Shown here in pieces: positions 57,219 to 64,000 of a stretch of 64,000 nucleotides of DNA. A program made the position numbers and the translations under genes. The stretch's first letter is position 1. Each line of letters begins with the position of its first letter. This stretch comes from a virus, in the IMG/VR virus record IMGVR_UViG_3300027987_000212, positions 62,001-126,000 of that record; one strand, written 5' to 3'. The notes beneath the pieces were generated by a model. The model was not told the origin of the DNA. It saw nothing but the letters and a program-made list of their open reading frames with translations, and made no database searches.

Positions 57219-57789
57219 CGGTACTCACTGCCCGCAACCGCGAGCTAAGCGGCGAACGTACTGAGGCTACCTGAGTAGCCGTCACCGGCACGTCCTCTGC
57301 CGGCGCCAGCTGACTACGGATACGCTCTATGAGCCCGCCGCTCTGCATCTGAGCCACGGAGGTAGCGATTCTCCCATTCAGTTCTGCTTGCTCCCCGCGC
57401 ACCTCTACAGCCAGGAACGTGTCGAGTACCGCATCCCCCAAACGTGCGCAAGAAGCGCATGCTTCGAGGGTACCCAGACTAGTAGCCGTCGGCACACTCC
57501 GTCGATAAAGCGGGGGCAGCGAGAGTAATGCCTGAACTCCGCGAATGCGGCCAGTACGCTCCAACGACAGTGTCGGTAGCGGCTCTACCGCTGGCCGTAG
57601 CTCGCATACTACGCAAGTTCGTGGCTCATCACCAGCCTTGCTCTGCGCAGCCTCCGCAAGCTTCTCCTCCACTTCCGAGGTCTTCGTAGGCCCACCGAAT
57701 ACCGCCCGTACAATCGTAAGGAGTACGATTGAGCAGACTAGAGCCAGTACGGCATACACCACGGCGTCGGTCATCTGAATGTTGTCCAT
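57211..57789 (-). CDS. Membrane-anchored CxxC protein (192 aa)
   Basis: A transmembrane helix (VVYAVLALVCSIVLLTIVRA) lies near the N terminus. CVVC and CASC knuckles (about residues 59-62 and 111-114) point to a zinc-binding domain in the soluble part. Orientation suggests the domain is cytoplasmic. No family recognised. AGGAGA precedes ATG 57789. Confidence 0.55.
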   Translation of the reverse strand: MDNIQMTDAVVYAVLALVCSIVLLTIVRAVFGGPTKTSEVEEKLAEAAQSKAGDEPRTCVVCELRPAVEPLPTLSLERTGRIRGVQALLSLPPLYRRSVPTATSLGTLEACASCARLGDAVLDTFLAVEVRGEQAELNGRIATSVAQMQSGGLIERIRSQLAPAEDVPVTATQVASVRSPLSSRLRAVSTGV

Positions 57790-57797
57790 AGTCTCTC

Positions 57798-58178
57798 CTA
57801 GGTAACGAAGAACTGGTCAATCGGAGTCCAGCCTAGTACGCCCGCAGGGTCTCTAGTGCAAAGTACCTCCGTGGGTGACGTAGCGTATGCCGCAAGAACC
57901 TTGTCGACATCAGCGCGCGCAACTGGGCGAGTAACCAGCTCAATAGACCTCCGCAATTCTGGAGGCCACTTTGTTGGGAAGAACGTTCCTGCAGGCAATG
58001 GTTGACTCAACTCTTGCCACTGCACGAGTACGAACGACCTCGTAACGTTGTTCTGCTTTTCGATGAGACGTAGCCACTCCTCGAGGGCCCGTACCCGCTC
58101 TTCTCCTTTCTGCGTGGCACCTTCGCGAGCAAAGACTACCAGCGCTTCGTACTGTTCTTGCGTGAGTGTGAATTGCAT
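57798..58178 (-). CDS. Hypothetical protein (126 aa)
   Basis: Starts ATG 58178 with GAGG 8 bases upstream. Helical start (EQYEALVVFAREGATQKGEE; VRALEEWLRLIEKQ), then mixed. Lies directly downstream of the dNMP kinase gene. Unknown function. Confidence 0.55.
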   Translation of the reverse strand: MQFTLTQEQYEALVVFAREGATQKGEERVRALEEWLRLIEKQNNVTRSFVLVQWQELSQPLPAGTFFPTKWPPELRRSIELVTRPVARADVDKVLAAYATSPTEVLCTRDPAGVLGWTPIDQFFVT

Positions 58179-58181
58179 TGG

Positions 58182-58922
58182 CTACCTCTGAGGAAACAGG
58201 GCCTCCATCATACTACCCGTTCGCTGCTCTAGTGTCGCCAAGTCGGAATCATTCACCAACACGTGGGACAGCATACTGTCGGGTACTTCCAACTGCTCGG
58301 TTTCACTGACGTGCGTAGTCGTGGGTGGGTCGACCCGCGGGTTGCGTACTCGAATGACCTTGCCGCCAACGCGGTAGATGGCTTCCACCTCATTGATGAA
58401 GCGACAGTCGGGTATCACCACTAGAGAATGCTCAGTCCAGTCGTGGGGTTCGTCCAACTTTACTAGACCTGCAGCTTGAACGTAGCCCAGCCACCTTCCC
58501 GCGCTCAATTGCTGAATGACGTCCAGTACCTCGTCCACCCAAATGTCTGGGTAGTGCATCCGACCCCACTCCGTACCCAGCGTACGCAGGGCGTCGCGCG
58601 GCGTAACGAAAGCCTCGGTAAGCAGCGGCTCATACTGCTTGACGAGGACATTGTCCCGAATGGCTGCCTCTAGCGTTAGGCCATACTTTGCCCCAAACAT
58701 CGCGGTAAGCTGGCTGCGCAACTCAGCGTTTCGGCAGTAGCGAAGGTCAGGCCGGTTTCTTTCCGGACTGGGACCCCACAGCTGGTCAAGGCTGAAGCCA
58801 AAAACATCCAGGCAGATGCGTTTTATCTTGTCGGCCAAAGCGACGGTCACTGCCGGCTTGGCGAACACAGCTGTCGTGTCTTTGCCGACACCCGCATTGC
58901 CCATTATTCCTAAAATGTTCAT
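58182..58922 (-). CDS. Deoxynucleoside monophosphate kinase (246 aa)
   Basis: A P-loop GNAGVGKDT is at residues 8-16. The body has the layout of T4 gp1-type kinases: 'ALADKIKRICLDVFGFSLDQ', RDALRTLGTEWGR, a lid-like region 'SLVVIPDCRFINEVEAI' and a final HVSETEQ segment. It phosphorylates dNMPs to dNDPs. With ThyX, the 5'-nucleotidase and MazG-like enzyme it sets the dNTP supply for replication. Confidence 0.82.
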   Translation of the reverse strand: MNILGIMGNAGVGKDTTAVFAKPAVTVALADKIKRICLDVFGFSLDQLWGPSPERNRPDLRYCRNAELRSQLTAMFGAKYGLTLEAAIRDNVLVKQYEPLLTEAFVTPRDALRTLGTEWGRMHYPDIWVDEVLDVIQQLSAGRWLGYVQAAGLVKLDEPHDWTEHSLVVIPDCRFINEVEAIYRVGGKVIRVRNPRVDPPTTTHVSETEQLEVPDSMLSHVLVNDSDLATLEQRTGSMMEALFPQR

Positions 58923-59209
58923 CAGATACCTCTAGCTTCTAGAATACTTGCCGTAAGTTTACGGCGAAACTGGCAGGGGGGTACCCGCACACGCGTAGCC
59001 TGGGTACCGGTGTAGACAAAGAGGTCGCGAAAAGAGTACGCGTGCGTAAAGGCGCCAACTTCAGGCCTGCTCCATGCAGCCGTGGCTACTATCTGCGCCC
59101 CCTCTACGCGCAAGGTCAATGAGTCCAGACCAGCTTGGCGCACGACAGTTGGAACATGGCGCTGCACCGCTTGAAGATACGCTTGCAAATGCCTGTCTAC
59201 GAGTCCCAT
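58922..59209 (-). CDS. Hypothetical protein (95 aa)
   Basis: GGAGG lies 4 bases before ATG 59209. Helical start (DRHLQAYLQAVQRHVPTVVR), beta second half (RVEGAQIVATAAWSRPEVGA). Overlaps the kinase start by one base. First gene of the leftward operon 59209-56154. Unknown function. Confidence 0.55.
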   Translation of the reverse strand: MGLVDRHLQAYLQAVQRHVPTVVRQAGLDSLTLRVEGAQIVATAAWSRPEVGAFTHAYSFRDLFVYTGTQATRVRVPPCQFRRKLTASILEARGI

Positions 59210-59218
59210 ACTACCTCC

Positions 59219-59671
59219 GTGGACCTCACCTACTTCACCTCAGAACGCTTCATCCATGATGACCTAGTTCGGCAAGTACGGCAGGCCATACCCACGTTGT
59301 ACAGTACTTGGAGACAGCAACGCAGAATCCAACCATTCGCTCTTCTGTGGCCCGGAGAATCCGTACAGACACAAGAAGGCGACTACATCGATGGGACCTG
59401 CCGACTAGAGCTCGACGACGAGAAGCCCGCTACGCATCGGGCACTCATCGAGGAAGGCGCCGAACTGACCAAAGCGTACGCCGTGTTGTACTGCGTACAG
59501 GTACCAGAAGAAGTAGCCCTCCAACTCAGCACCCCTCACGGTGTGCACCGGTGGTCAATTCCAGTGCAGCACCGGGAGGGTCGCTTGATTCTAGGCACCA
59601 CACAAGACTTGGGCGAGCAGGCAGCTCAGCCCTCCGCTGACTCCCCGGCAGCTACTACTGGGGCCGGTTGA
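59219..59671 (+). CDS. Hypothetical protein (150 aa)
   Basis: The likely start is GTG 59219, six bases after CATACT and with no RBS; an ATG at 59189 would overlap the divergent gene. The protein is globular (VDLTYFTSERFIHDDLVRQV; PFALLWPGESVQTQEGDYID). Its 3' end overlaps the convergent gene by 46 bases. No family recognised. Confidence 0.5.
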   Translation: MDLTYFTSERFIHDDLVRQVRQAIPTLYSTWRQQRRIQPFALLWPGESVQTQEGDYIDGTCRLELDDEKPATHRALIEEGAELTKAYAVLYCVQVPEEVALQLSTPHGVHRWSIPVQHREGRLILGTTQDLGEQAAQPSADSPAATTGAG

Positions 59672-60420
59672 GCGGGCAATGGCGGTGGCGGAGCGTGCCC
59701 TCCGACACCGTTGGCGGGAGCCATACTGGCAAATGCCCCTACTGTGGCCGGAGTGGAGTGTACCGTTGTACTGTGCGTAAGCAACGCACCTTCCTGTGGC
59801 TGGTCCCCCGAGGACGACAGCCTGGACGTCAAGTCACTGAGGTTGTGGAGCGCCCCCGTGATGGCCTTGCAGCCCAGCTGCACCCCGAGGGCAATGGCTT
59901 TTGGGTCAGAGCCTAGTACCTCTCGACCCATGTCCAATGCTTTGATGGCGTTGGACGCGTCAGTGACTACCGTACGTAGTAGGTTAATCCTCGAGAGCAT
60001 GTCATTGCTCTCTTGCCCCAGTTCGATGGGCGTACTCGCTGCATCTTCCCCCTCCGAAGATGCCGGCTTCCCCGTAGAGCGCCCTTTGGCGATAGCCGCC
60101 CCACCAGACGAGGCAACCCTGGGACGCTTCTTCCTCCCTTGCTTCTCTATGGGTAGTGGCGCCGCGTCGGCCTTCTTCGAGGCCTTCTTCGAGGCCTTCT
60201 TGCCTACCTTCTTCGAAGCCTTCTTGGCCGCCTTCTTGGGGGCAGAGGGGACCCCCGTATCGAGATTGTTGTCCACGTACTTTCGACAACGGTCCTTGTC
60301 TGCGTCAGACATCTGAGACCGCCCGATGGCACGTTTTGCGTTCGTCGAATTGTCGTACTCGCCCGCTTTGACTCGTTGAATGAATTGGTCTGCAGTAGCC
60401 TTGCTGTGGTCGGACATCAT
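59626..60420 (-). CDS. Histone H1-like lysine-rich protein (264 aa)
   Basis: A short N-terminal globular part (about 55 residues) is followed by an AKKASKK-type tandem repeat near residues 60-87 (APKKAAKKASKKVGKKASKK). A helical middle (INLLRTVVTDASNAIKAL) and a Pro/Ala-rich tail follow. H1-type lysine repeats bind DNA by charge, so DNA packing, capping or ejection is inferred. GAGGTAA precedes two adjacent ATGs. Confidence 0.58.
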   Translation of the reverse strand: MMSDHSKATADQFIQRVKAGEYDNSTNAKRAIGRSQMSDADKDRCRKYVDNNLDTGVPSAPKKAAKKASKKVGKKASKKASKKADAAPLPIEKQGRKKRPRVASSGGAAIAKGRSTGKPASSEGEDAASTPIELGQESNDMLSRINLLRTVVTDASNAIKALDMGREVLGSDPKAIALGVQLGCKAITGALHNLSDLTSRLSSSGDQPQEGALLTHSTTVHSTPATVGAFASMAPANGVGGHAPPPPLPAQPAPVVAAGESAEG

Positions 60421-60462
60421 TTACCTCGTGGGAAACAAGCGCCGAACTTACGGCGTACTGGG

Positions 60463-60479
60463 AACTAGTTCAACTAGTT
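60463..60479. repeat. Tandem AACTAGTT palindromes, candidate operator
   Basis: Two copies of the 8-base palindrome AACTAGTT are separated by one C in the divergent intergenic region 60421-60561. This is a 9-base periodic arrangement of symmetric sites, consistent with binding by dimeric repressor. The binder is unknown. Confidence 0.45.
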
Positions 60480-60561
60480 TCAGCTCACATCGATTGTCTC
60501 CGACTAGAAGCTGACTTTGACCCCACTACCGGAAAAGCGCATAGTACGCACTGGAGGAAGT

Positions 60562-61245
60562 ATGCCCGAGAAGCCAAGTACGCCAGAACCCAGTAGAAAC
60601 GACATCATCAATGCTGCCGGAGACCTCGCTCCCTACGGCGAAACAGGCCGACGATTATTTGCCATGATGCTGATGGAGAAGTACGTGCCCAGTGCCGTGA
60701 AAGACTCCAAGTTCCGTACCATCACCCAGGGCCGCGCCGGTGTTGCCTTCGACCGCCAACGCTTCTTCAGTACCTGTGGTGAGCTGGCCATGTTCTTGCT
60801 TCATGCACTCGGGTACCGCGGGCCTTGCCTAAATCGCACTCTACTGGCCAGCCAGGACGGCGTCTCCCGTACCTACGTCTTCGGAGCCAACATGACCTAC
60901 CTAGTTGGGCGGGCCCAAGAGCAGGGGCACTTCGTACCTGCCACAAGTTCCGGCCGACCACGTCCCGGAGACATCTGCTTCATTCACGATGCAGGTGCCG
61001 CTGCCCGCTCTGAACACGTCTTCGTGTTTCAGCAGGAAGACACCAGCGCCGACAACAAGACGACCTTCTGGCGCTCCTACGATGCCGGACAAATCCAGAA
61101 TCATCCATGGGAACAATGTGCCAAGAGACGTGCACGCGTCTACGACAACGGCTATGTCGACAGCCGCAAGGTAGCTGGTTGGCTAGACATCTCCACGCTA
61201 CCCCTGAGCCAGCCTGCCACCATGTTCATCAATGAGGTTCCGTGA
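60562..61245 (+). CDS. NlpC/P60- or CHAP-like cysteine peptidase (227 aa)
   Basis: GGAGGAAGT precedes ATG 60562. Cys72 in 'FFSTCGELAMFLLHALGY' heads a helix, and His152 is in 'ARSEHVFVFQQED' with a preceding 'RPRPGDICFIHDAG'. This is the ordered Cys-His arrangement of papain-like NlpC/P60 or CHAP amidases that cut peptidoglycan peptides. No signal peptide. It may be a lysin, a virion-borne wall hydrolase or a de-amidating enzyme. The unit runs rightward for three genes. Confidence 0.6.
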   Translation: MPEKPSTPEPSRNDIINAAGDLAPYGETGRRLFAMMLMEKYVPSAVKDSKFRTITQGRAGVAFDRQRFFSTCGELAMFLLHALGYRGPCLNRTLLASQDGVSRTYVFGANMTYLVGRAQEQGHFVPATSSGRPRPGDICFIHDAGAAARSEHVFVFQQEDTSADNKTTFWRSYDAGQIQNHPWEQCAKRRARVYDNGYVDSRKVAGWLDISTLPLSQPATMFINEVP

Positions 61246-61739
61246 ATACCATCACCAAAACCATGCAGCTACGGTTACCTCCTACACTGTGGAAGTTACT
61301 GGGGCAGCAGCTAGTAACCATAAACTACTACCGACTACTACGCGGCGAGCGTATGATGAGCCTGAACTCGCTGCTAGCCACCATCCTAGCGGGGCACACC
61401 ATCCATCATGCCGAGACCATCAGTAAAGAGTTTACTTCTGTCATCGCTGCAGTCACCGAGCAAGAGCTCCCCTCCTTCTACAGCTTGGAGCAACTTGATG
61501 GGATTGCAGCCGCTACTGCCGAGCAAATTCCCGACGCTGTCAGAATTGGCTACCGAACAGACTCAGGACACGCCCGCGTCAAAGCCAAAAAGGCTCTTCG
61601 ACGTATACTTCGGGGTAAACCCAGCGCCCCTCATGCAAAATCTCCTAGCATGCCCTCAGAAGTACGAAAGAGGTGTGGCGGAGCTACTCCAGAGACTTAC
61701 CAGTGGGTCCGCGAGCAACTCGACGCTATCGGAGACTGA
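61242..61739 (+). CDS. Hypothetical protein (165 aa)
   Basis: GTG 61242 overlaps the stop of the peptidase gene (GTGA). Helix-rich with basic stretches (KKALRRILRGKPSAPHAK). Its last 107 bases overlap the next gene. No family recognised. Confidence 0.5.
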   Translation: MNTITKTMQLRLPPTLWKLLGQQLVTINYYRLLRGERMMSLNSLLATILAGHTIHHAETISKEFTSVIAAVTEQELPSFYSLEQLDGIAAATAEQIPDAVRIGYRTDSGHARVKAKKALRRILRGKPSAPHAKSPSMPSEVRKRCGGATPETYQWVREQLDAIGD

Positions 61740-61926
61740 GCTGCAGCTCCTAGACCGCGCAGTCATGGACTACAACCGACCCAACGTACCCCTGAAAGAG
61801 TCCGGGCCCCGAAAGGGGCCCGAACAAGTACGGAGGGTGACTACGGCTGACGATGACGACTCCCCCGAAGAAGACTCCGAAGAGTTCGTCGAGGAAGCTC
61901 CACCAGTTTTCTGGTGGCAGAAGTAG
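61633..61926 (+). CDS. Acidic-tailed hypothetical (97 aa)
   Basis: The first convincing start is ATG 61633, inside the previous gene. Helical, with an acidic tail (TADDDDSPEEDSEEFVEEAP) ending in VFWWQK. A GGGCCCC-GAAA-GGGGCCC hairpin lies in the coding region at 61803-61822. Unknown function. Confidence 0.48.
   Translation: MQNLLACPQKYERGVAELLQRLTSGSASNSTLSETELQLLDRAVMDYNRPNVPLKESGPRKGPEQVRRVTTADDDDSPEEDSEEFVEEAPPVFWWQK
61803..61822 (+). other. Strong in-gene RNA hairpin with GAAA tetraloop
   Basis: An 8-bp almost all G-C stem and a GNRA-class tetraloop sit in frame in a small gene; it encodes SGPRKGP. No T-run follows. It may regulate elongation or mRNA decay, or simply encode the peptide. 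Confidence 0.5.
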
Positions 61927-61937
61927 CCTAGCACGCA

Positions 61938-62585
61938 TCAGTACTGCGGGTAGCCGTACTGATTGACCCCGTGAGCCAGCGGAGGGCGTCCGTGCCCGTA
62001 CACGGGTGTACTGGAGGGTACCATCATGTAGTCCCGCGCTGTCCGCGTCCCCTTGGCGGCGAGATACCCGGTCCCCAGCAGCGCTGCGCCACCGAGCAGC
62101 TTGGCCTTTGTCCCAAGTCCCACCAACGGCTTCTTGCCCGGCATGGACGCACGGACCCCCGCCTGCTGCATGGACTTGCCCGCGCTCCGCAACGCGCCGC
62201 CTAGCCCAGCCCCCGCCACATCCGGTGCCACGCCCGCCTGCTCTGCCGCTCGCAGCAGCCGCCCCGTGTTCCCGAGGCGTCCGACAGACCCCACTGCTTT
62301 GCCAGCACCCCGCAGCGCCGCGCCCAGACCACTTCCAACGATTCCAGCTTCCTTGGAATGCTCCGCAGCACCGCGCGCCAGCGCCTCACCAGTAACGTGC
62401 GCCGCCTCGAGAGACGCGACTTTGAGCGCATCGATGGTCTGCGCCATGCGCTGTGCTTGGTAGGCACGTTCGGCCTCAGCTCGCATCGCTGCGTCCTCCT
62501 GCACATCCTGGACGTGCGCAGCATCCTGCTGAAGATACGCCATCCCGCTCAAAGCAGCGAGGGCACGTAGTAGCTCAGGAGACAT
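61938..62585 (-). CDS. Gly/Ala-rich helical protein, ejection-like (215 aa)
   Basis: N-terminal helices (AERAYQAQRMAQTIDALKVA) are followed by a Gly/Ala/hydrophobic core (GSGLGAALRGAGKAVGSVG; LLGGAALLGTGYLAAKGTRT), with a Tyr/Pro-rich end. The composition resembles the likely ejected proteins at 34230-36580. Lies downstream of the TM protein genes. Role inferred. Confidence 0.5.
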   Translation of the reverse strand: MSPELLRALAALSGMAYLQQDAAHVQDVQEDAAMRAEAERAYQAQRMAQTIDALKVASLEAAHVTGEALARGAAEHSKEAGIVGSGLGAALRGAGKAVGSVGRLGNTGRLLRAAEQAGVAPDVAGAGLGGALRSAGKSMQQAGVRASMPGKKPLVGLGTKAKLLGGAALLGTGYLAAKGTRTARDYMMVPSSTPVYGHGRPPLAHGVNQYGYPQY

Positions 62586-62591
62586 CCGCAG

Positions 62592-63170
62592 CTAGTATTG
62601 CACCGCGCCACCCCCAAGGGAAATCTTAGCCTTCTTGGGCGCGCTGTTGCTCTTGTGCGTCTTGGCTACCTTCTCTGCGGCAGCGTCGGACAAGGAGACC
62701 TCCACCTTCAGCTTACCGCGCTCGTCAGTCACCACTCGCGGGATGTCCTCGGCAACTTTGTCCACGGTTACAGCAGCCTTGTCCATGGCAGCTGCCAACC
62801 GTTCCATAGTCACAGTCGTGGTACTTAGCTGCTGCTTGAGCTCCTCAGCGTGACCTCGAGCAAGCTCCAACTCACCATGCATGCGCCCGGTAACCGAAAG
62901 CATCTGCTCCTGCCGAATCACCTGGTAGCCAATAACGAGGATGAGCATCGAGAATATGAGGAGGTTCACGCGGTACATACGCGCAAGCGACGTCCGTACG
63001 ACCTCTACCAAGCGGTGGCCTTCTGCCAAGCGCTCGTTGTGCGACTTCATGTGGCCAAGGATGTCAGTAAGTACCGGCACCAACGCCTGAAGCTGTGAGG
63101 CAGCTACGTTCAACTGCTCCTTCGTTTCTGTGATAGTTCGCGTGCGGATGCTGGGATTGCGCTCATTCAT
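62592..63170 (-). CDS. Membrane protein with coiled coil (192 aa)
   Basis: A TM span (LLIFSMLILVIGYQVI) near residue 70 is flanked by helices; residues ~85-150 have a coiled-coil pattern (GELELARGHAEELKQQLSTT). Basic C terminus (KTHKSNSAPKKAKISLG). Likely anchored structural or envelope protein. Function unknown. Confidence 0.55.
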   Translation of the reverse strand: MNERNPSIRTRTITETKEQLNVAASQLQALVPVLTDILGHMKSHNERLAEGHRLVEVVRTSLARMYRVNLLIFSMLILVIGYQVIRQEQMLSVTGRMHGELELARGHAEELKQQLSTTTVTMERLAAAMDKAAVTVDKVAEDIPRVVTDERGKLKVEVSLSDAAAEKVAKTHKSNSAPKKAKISLGGGAVQY

Positions 63171-63414
63171 CTGATGTCTCCACTCCGTCTTCTCGCACCG
63201 CCGCCAACGTGTCGAAACTCTCCGAGGTAGTGCGCAGTTCGTCTAGCAGCCGCTGTGGGGGTGCCTTCGGCATCAACGTTAGCAGACGCAGCCGAGCATC
63301 CTCCAGTTGCTGATTGACCTCGTCCGCTCTGGCCGCAACGCTGCTGTAGGACGCATTCGCCCTTTCAGCCCGTTCACTGCGGCCTACCAACCTTTGGAAG
63401 AAACGGATGAGCAT
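63163..63414 (-). CDS. Small coiled-coil protein (83 aa)
   Basis: Helical throughout (AERANASYSSVAARADEVNQ; QLEDARLRLLTLMPKA) with a short hydrophobic N terminus (LIRFFQRLV). Overlaps the TM protein gene by 8 bases. Unknown function. Confidence 0.5.
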   Translation of the reverse strand: MLIRFFQRLVGRSERAERANASYSSVAARADEVNQQLEDARLRLLTLMPKAPPQRLLDELRTTSESFDTLAAVREDGVETSDE

Positions 63415-63415
63415 G

Positions 63416-63817
63416 CTACCTCCCCTCAGTCGGTGGTGTGCTTACCGATACCTTCTGTATTCCCCTGGGTGGGCTGTGGCGTTGCTGGGCGAGTGTGGCT
63501 AGTAGTAGGTGGTCCAGCGTCGTCTTAACGCTTTGCAGCGCCGCCGTACCAGCGTTGTCCGACCTCTCCAGATTCGTCAGGGCAGCGGTGACATCGGCTA
63601 CGGTCTTCGACAAGTTCGTAGTAATGCGCTCGAGGCGCTGACCATCTGCCTCCTTGTCCGACACACGCTGGTCCTGCACCTGCATCAACTTACGTACGCA
63701 GATGATGTTCACCCCCAACGATAGGAGGAGTACGATACCTACGATACCGTACTCCACAAGAGAAAGGCCGGCTTGTTTGCCGACCTCTTCTATCGCCTTA
63801 GCCTGGAAAGCGAGCAC
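63416..63817 (-). CDS. Membrane-anchored helical protein (133 aa)
   Basis: A TM helix (VEYGIVGIVLLLSLGVNIIC) near residue 25 precedes a long coiled-coil-like helix. Starts at GTG 63817, 2 bases after the stop of the truncated gene. It could anchor to the host membrane with the 192-residue protein. Unknown function. Confidence 0.52.
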   Translation of the reverse strand: MLAFQAKAIEEVGKQAGLSLVEYGIVGIVLLLSLGVNIICVRKLMQVQDQRVSDKEADGQRLERITTNLSKTVADVTAALTNLERSDNAGTAALQSVKTTLDHLLLATLAQQRHSPPRGIQKVSVSTPPTEGR

Positions 63818-63819
63818 GG

Positions 63820-64000
63820 TTACCCTAGCACGTCCACACGTACCCTCGCGGCACCTGTACAGATGATGGACAGGGCGGTGATACCCGTTGCGGGGTTGGG
63901 GCTGGAGTACAGCAGAAAGCCGTTGGGAGCTAGCTCCACATCATCCGTTCCCCCGTTGAACCGTAGGTTGATGGGGGCGTCCGACGCAGTCTCCTGCTCG
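63820..64000 (-). CDS. 3' end of a structural-looking gene, truncated by window edge
   Basis: The last 59 codons of a leftward gene are visible, reading for example INLRFNGGTDDVELAPNGFL and ending in DVLG before TAA at 63822..63820. The strand-rich 'GFLLYSSPNPATGITALSII' text suits a virion surface or head-decoration protein. The rest of the gene lies outside the window. Confidence 0.5.
   Translation of the reverse strand, partial: EQETASDAPINLRFNGGTDDVELAPNGFLLYSSPNPATGITALSIICTGAARVRVDVLG

Noticed and set aside
59711-60316. 201-codon plus-strand frame opposite the H1-like gene
   Set aside because: Phe/Leu/Ala text is the antisense of the AKKASKK repeat; no signals.
61803-61822. Rightward terminator in the 97-residue gene
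   Set aside because: The stem is strong but no T-run follows and it is within a coding frame, so it was listed only as an RNA hairpin.
1-64000. CRISPR array, insertion sequence, integrase or attachment site
   Set aside because: No spaced direct repeats, transposase motifs, recombinase or inverted terminal repeats were visible.
1-64000. tRNA genes
   Set aside because: I saw no cloverleaf with GGTTCRANTCC-type T-arm and matching acceptor ends; the gene-dense layout leaves almost no gap that could hold one.

Overview
The window is part of the genome of a large tailed bacteriophage. It is almost fully coding and close to 55% GC. It encodes tail tape-measure, hub and baseplate proteins of very large size, at least three peptidoglycan-active enzymes, nucleotide-pool and DNA enzymes, and dozens of small proteins with no recognisable family. 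A gp25-like and a J-like baseplate protein suggest a contractile tail (myovirus-like). I see no rRNA, tRNA, integrase, capsid, portal, terminase or DNA polymerase gene here. The host cannot be named from sequence alone. Leaderless late genes with an extended -10 box would fit a host tolerant of leaderless mRNA, such as Actinobacteria or Deinococcota, but this is weak evidence.

Layout from left to right. 1-6.8 kb: tail/baseplate proteins, including a J-like 1356-residue and a gp25-like protein. 6.9-12.7 kb: lysin, a MazG-like enzyme, a lytic transglycosylase and small genes. 12.7-16.1 kb: mostly plus-strand small genes, including a conserved phage CxxC protein and a six-cysteine exported protein. 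16.1-26.3 kb: a 1028-residue baseplate-type protein, DNA ligase, a 5'-nucleotidase, a plus-strand pair of lipoproteins (one collagen-like), and two more beta-rich structural proteins. 26.3-32.5 kb: RNase HII, ThyX, a sigma-factor-like protein and unknowns. 32.6-45.7 kb: the main tail operon, read leftward: tape measure, 88-residue protein, 625-residue protein, hub, 82-residue protein, then two polyvalent (probably ejected) proteins carrying an InPase-like domain and a zincin HELGH motif. 45.9-48.2 kb: plus-strand small genes and a GNAT acetyltransferase, with minus-strand Zn-ribbon genes between. 48.1-56.1 kb: a leftward operon of overlapping genes that starts with a tail-assembly chaperone pair joined by a lambda-like slippery site and includes a GroES-like protein. 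56.1-59.2 kb: small Zn-ribbon genes and a dNMP kinase. 59.2-64 kb: an H1-like lysine-rich protein, a cysteine peptidase and small membrane proteins.

Two promoter-like signals divide the window. The first, TAGART-N6-GTG preceded by (C)GTGG, lies directly in front of four tail-gene blocks and implies leaderless late transcripts. The second, GRGATAAS, occurs eleven times, only near gene starts, in front of accessory genes including the sigma-like gene itself. The tail genes are dispersed over about 45 kb among metabolic genes, and each dispersed block can be explained by its own copy of the first signal.

At whole-window scale the tetranucleotide GATC appears to be absent, while GTAC is unusually common. 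This is a sign of strong selection against GATC-directed restriction.
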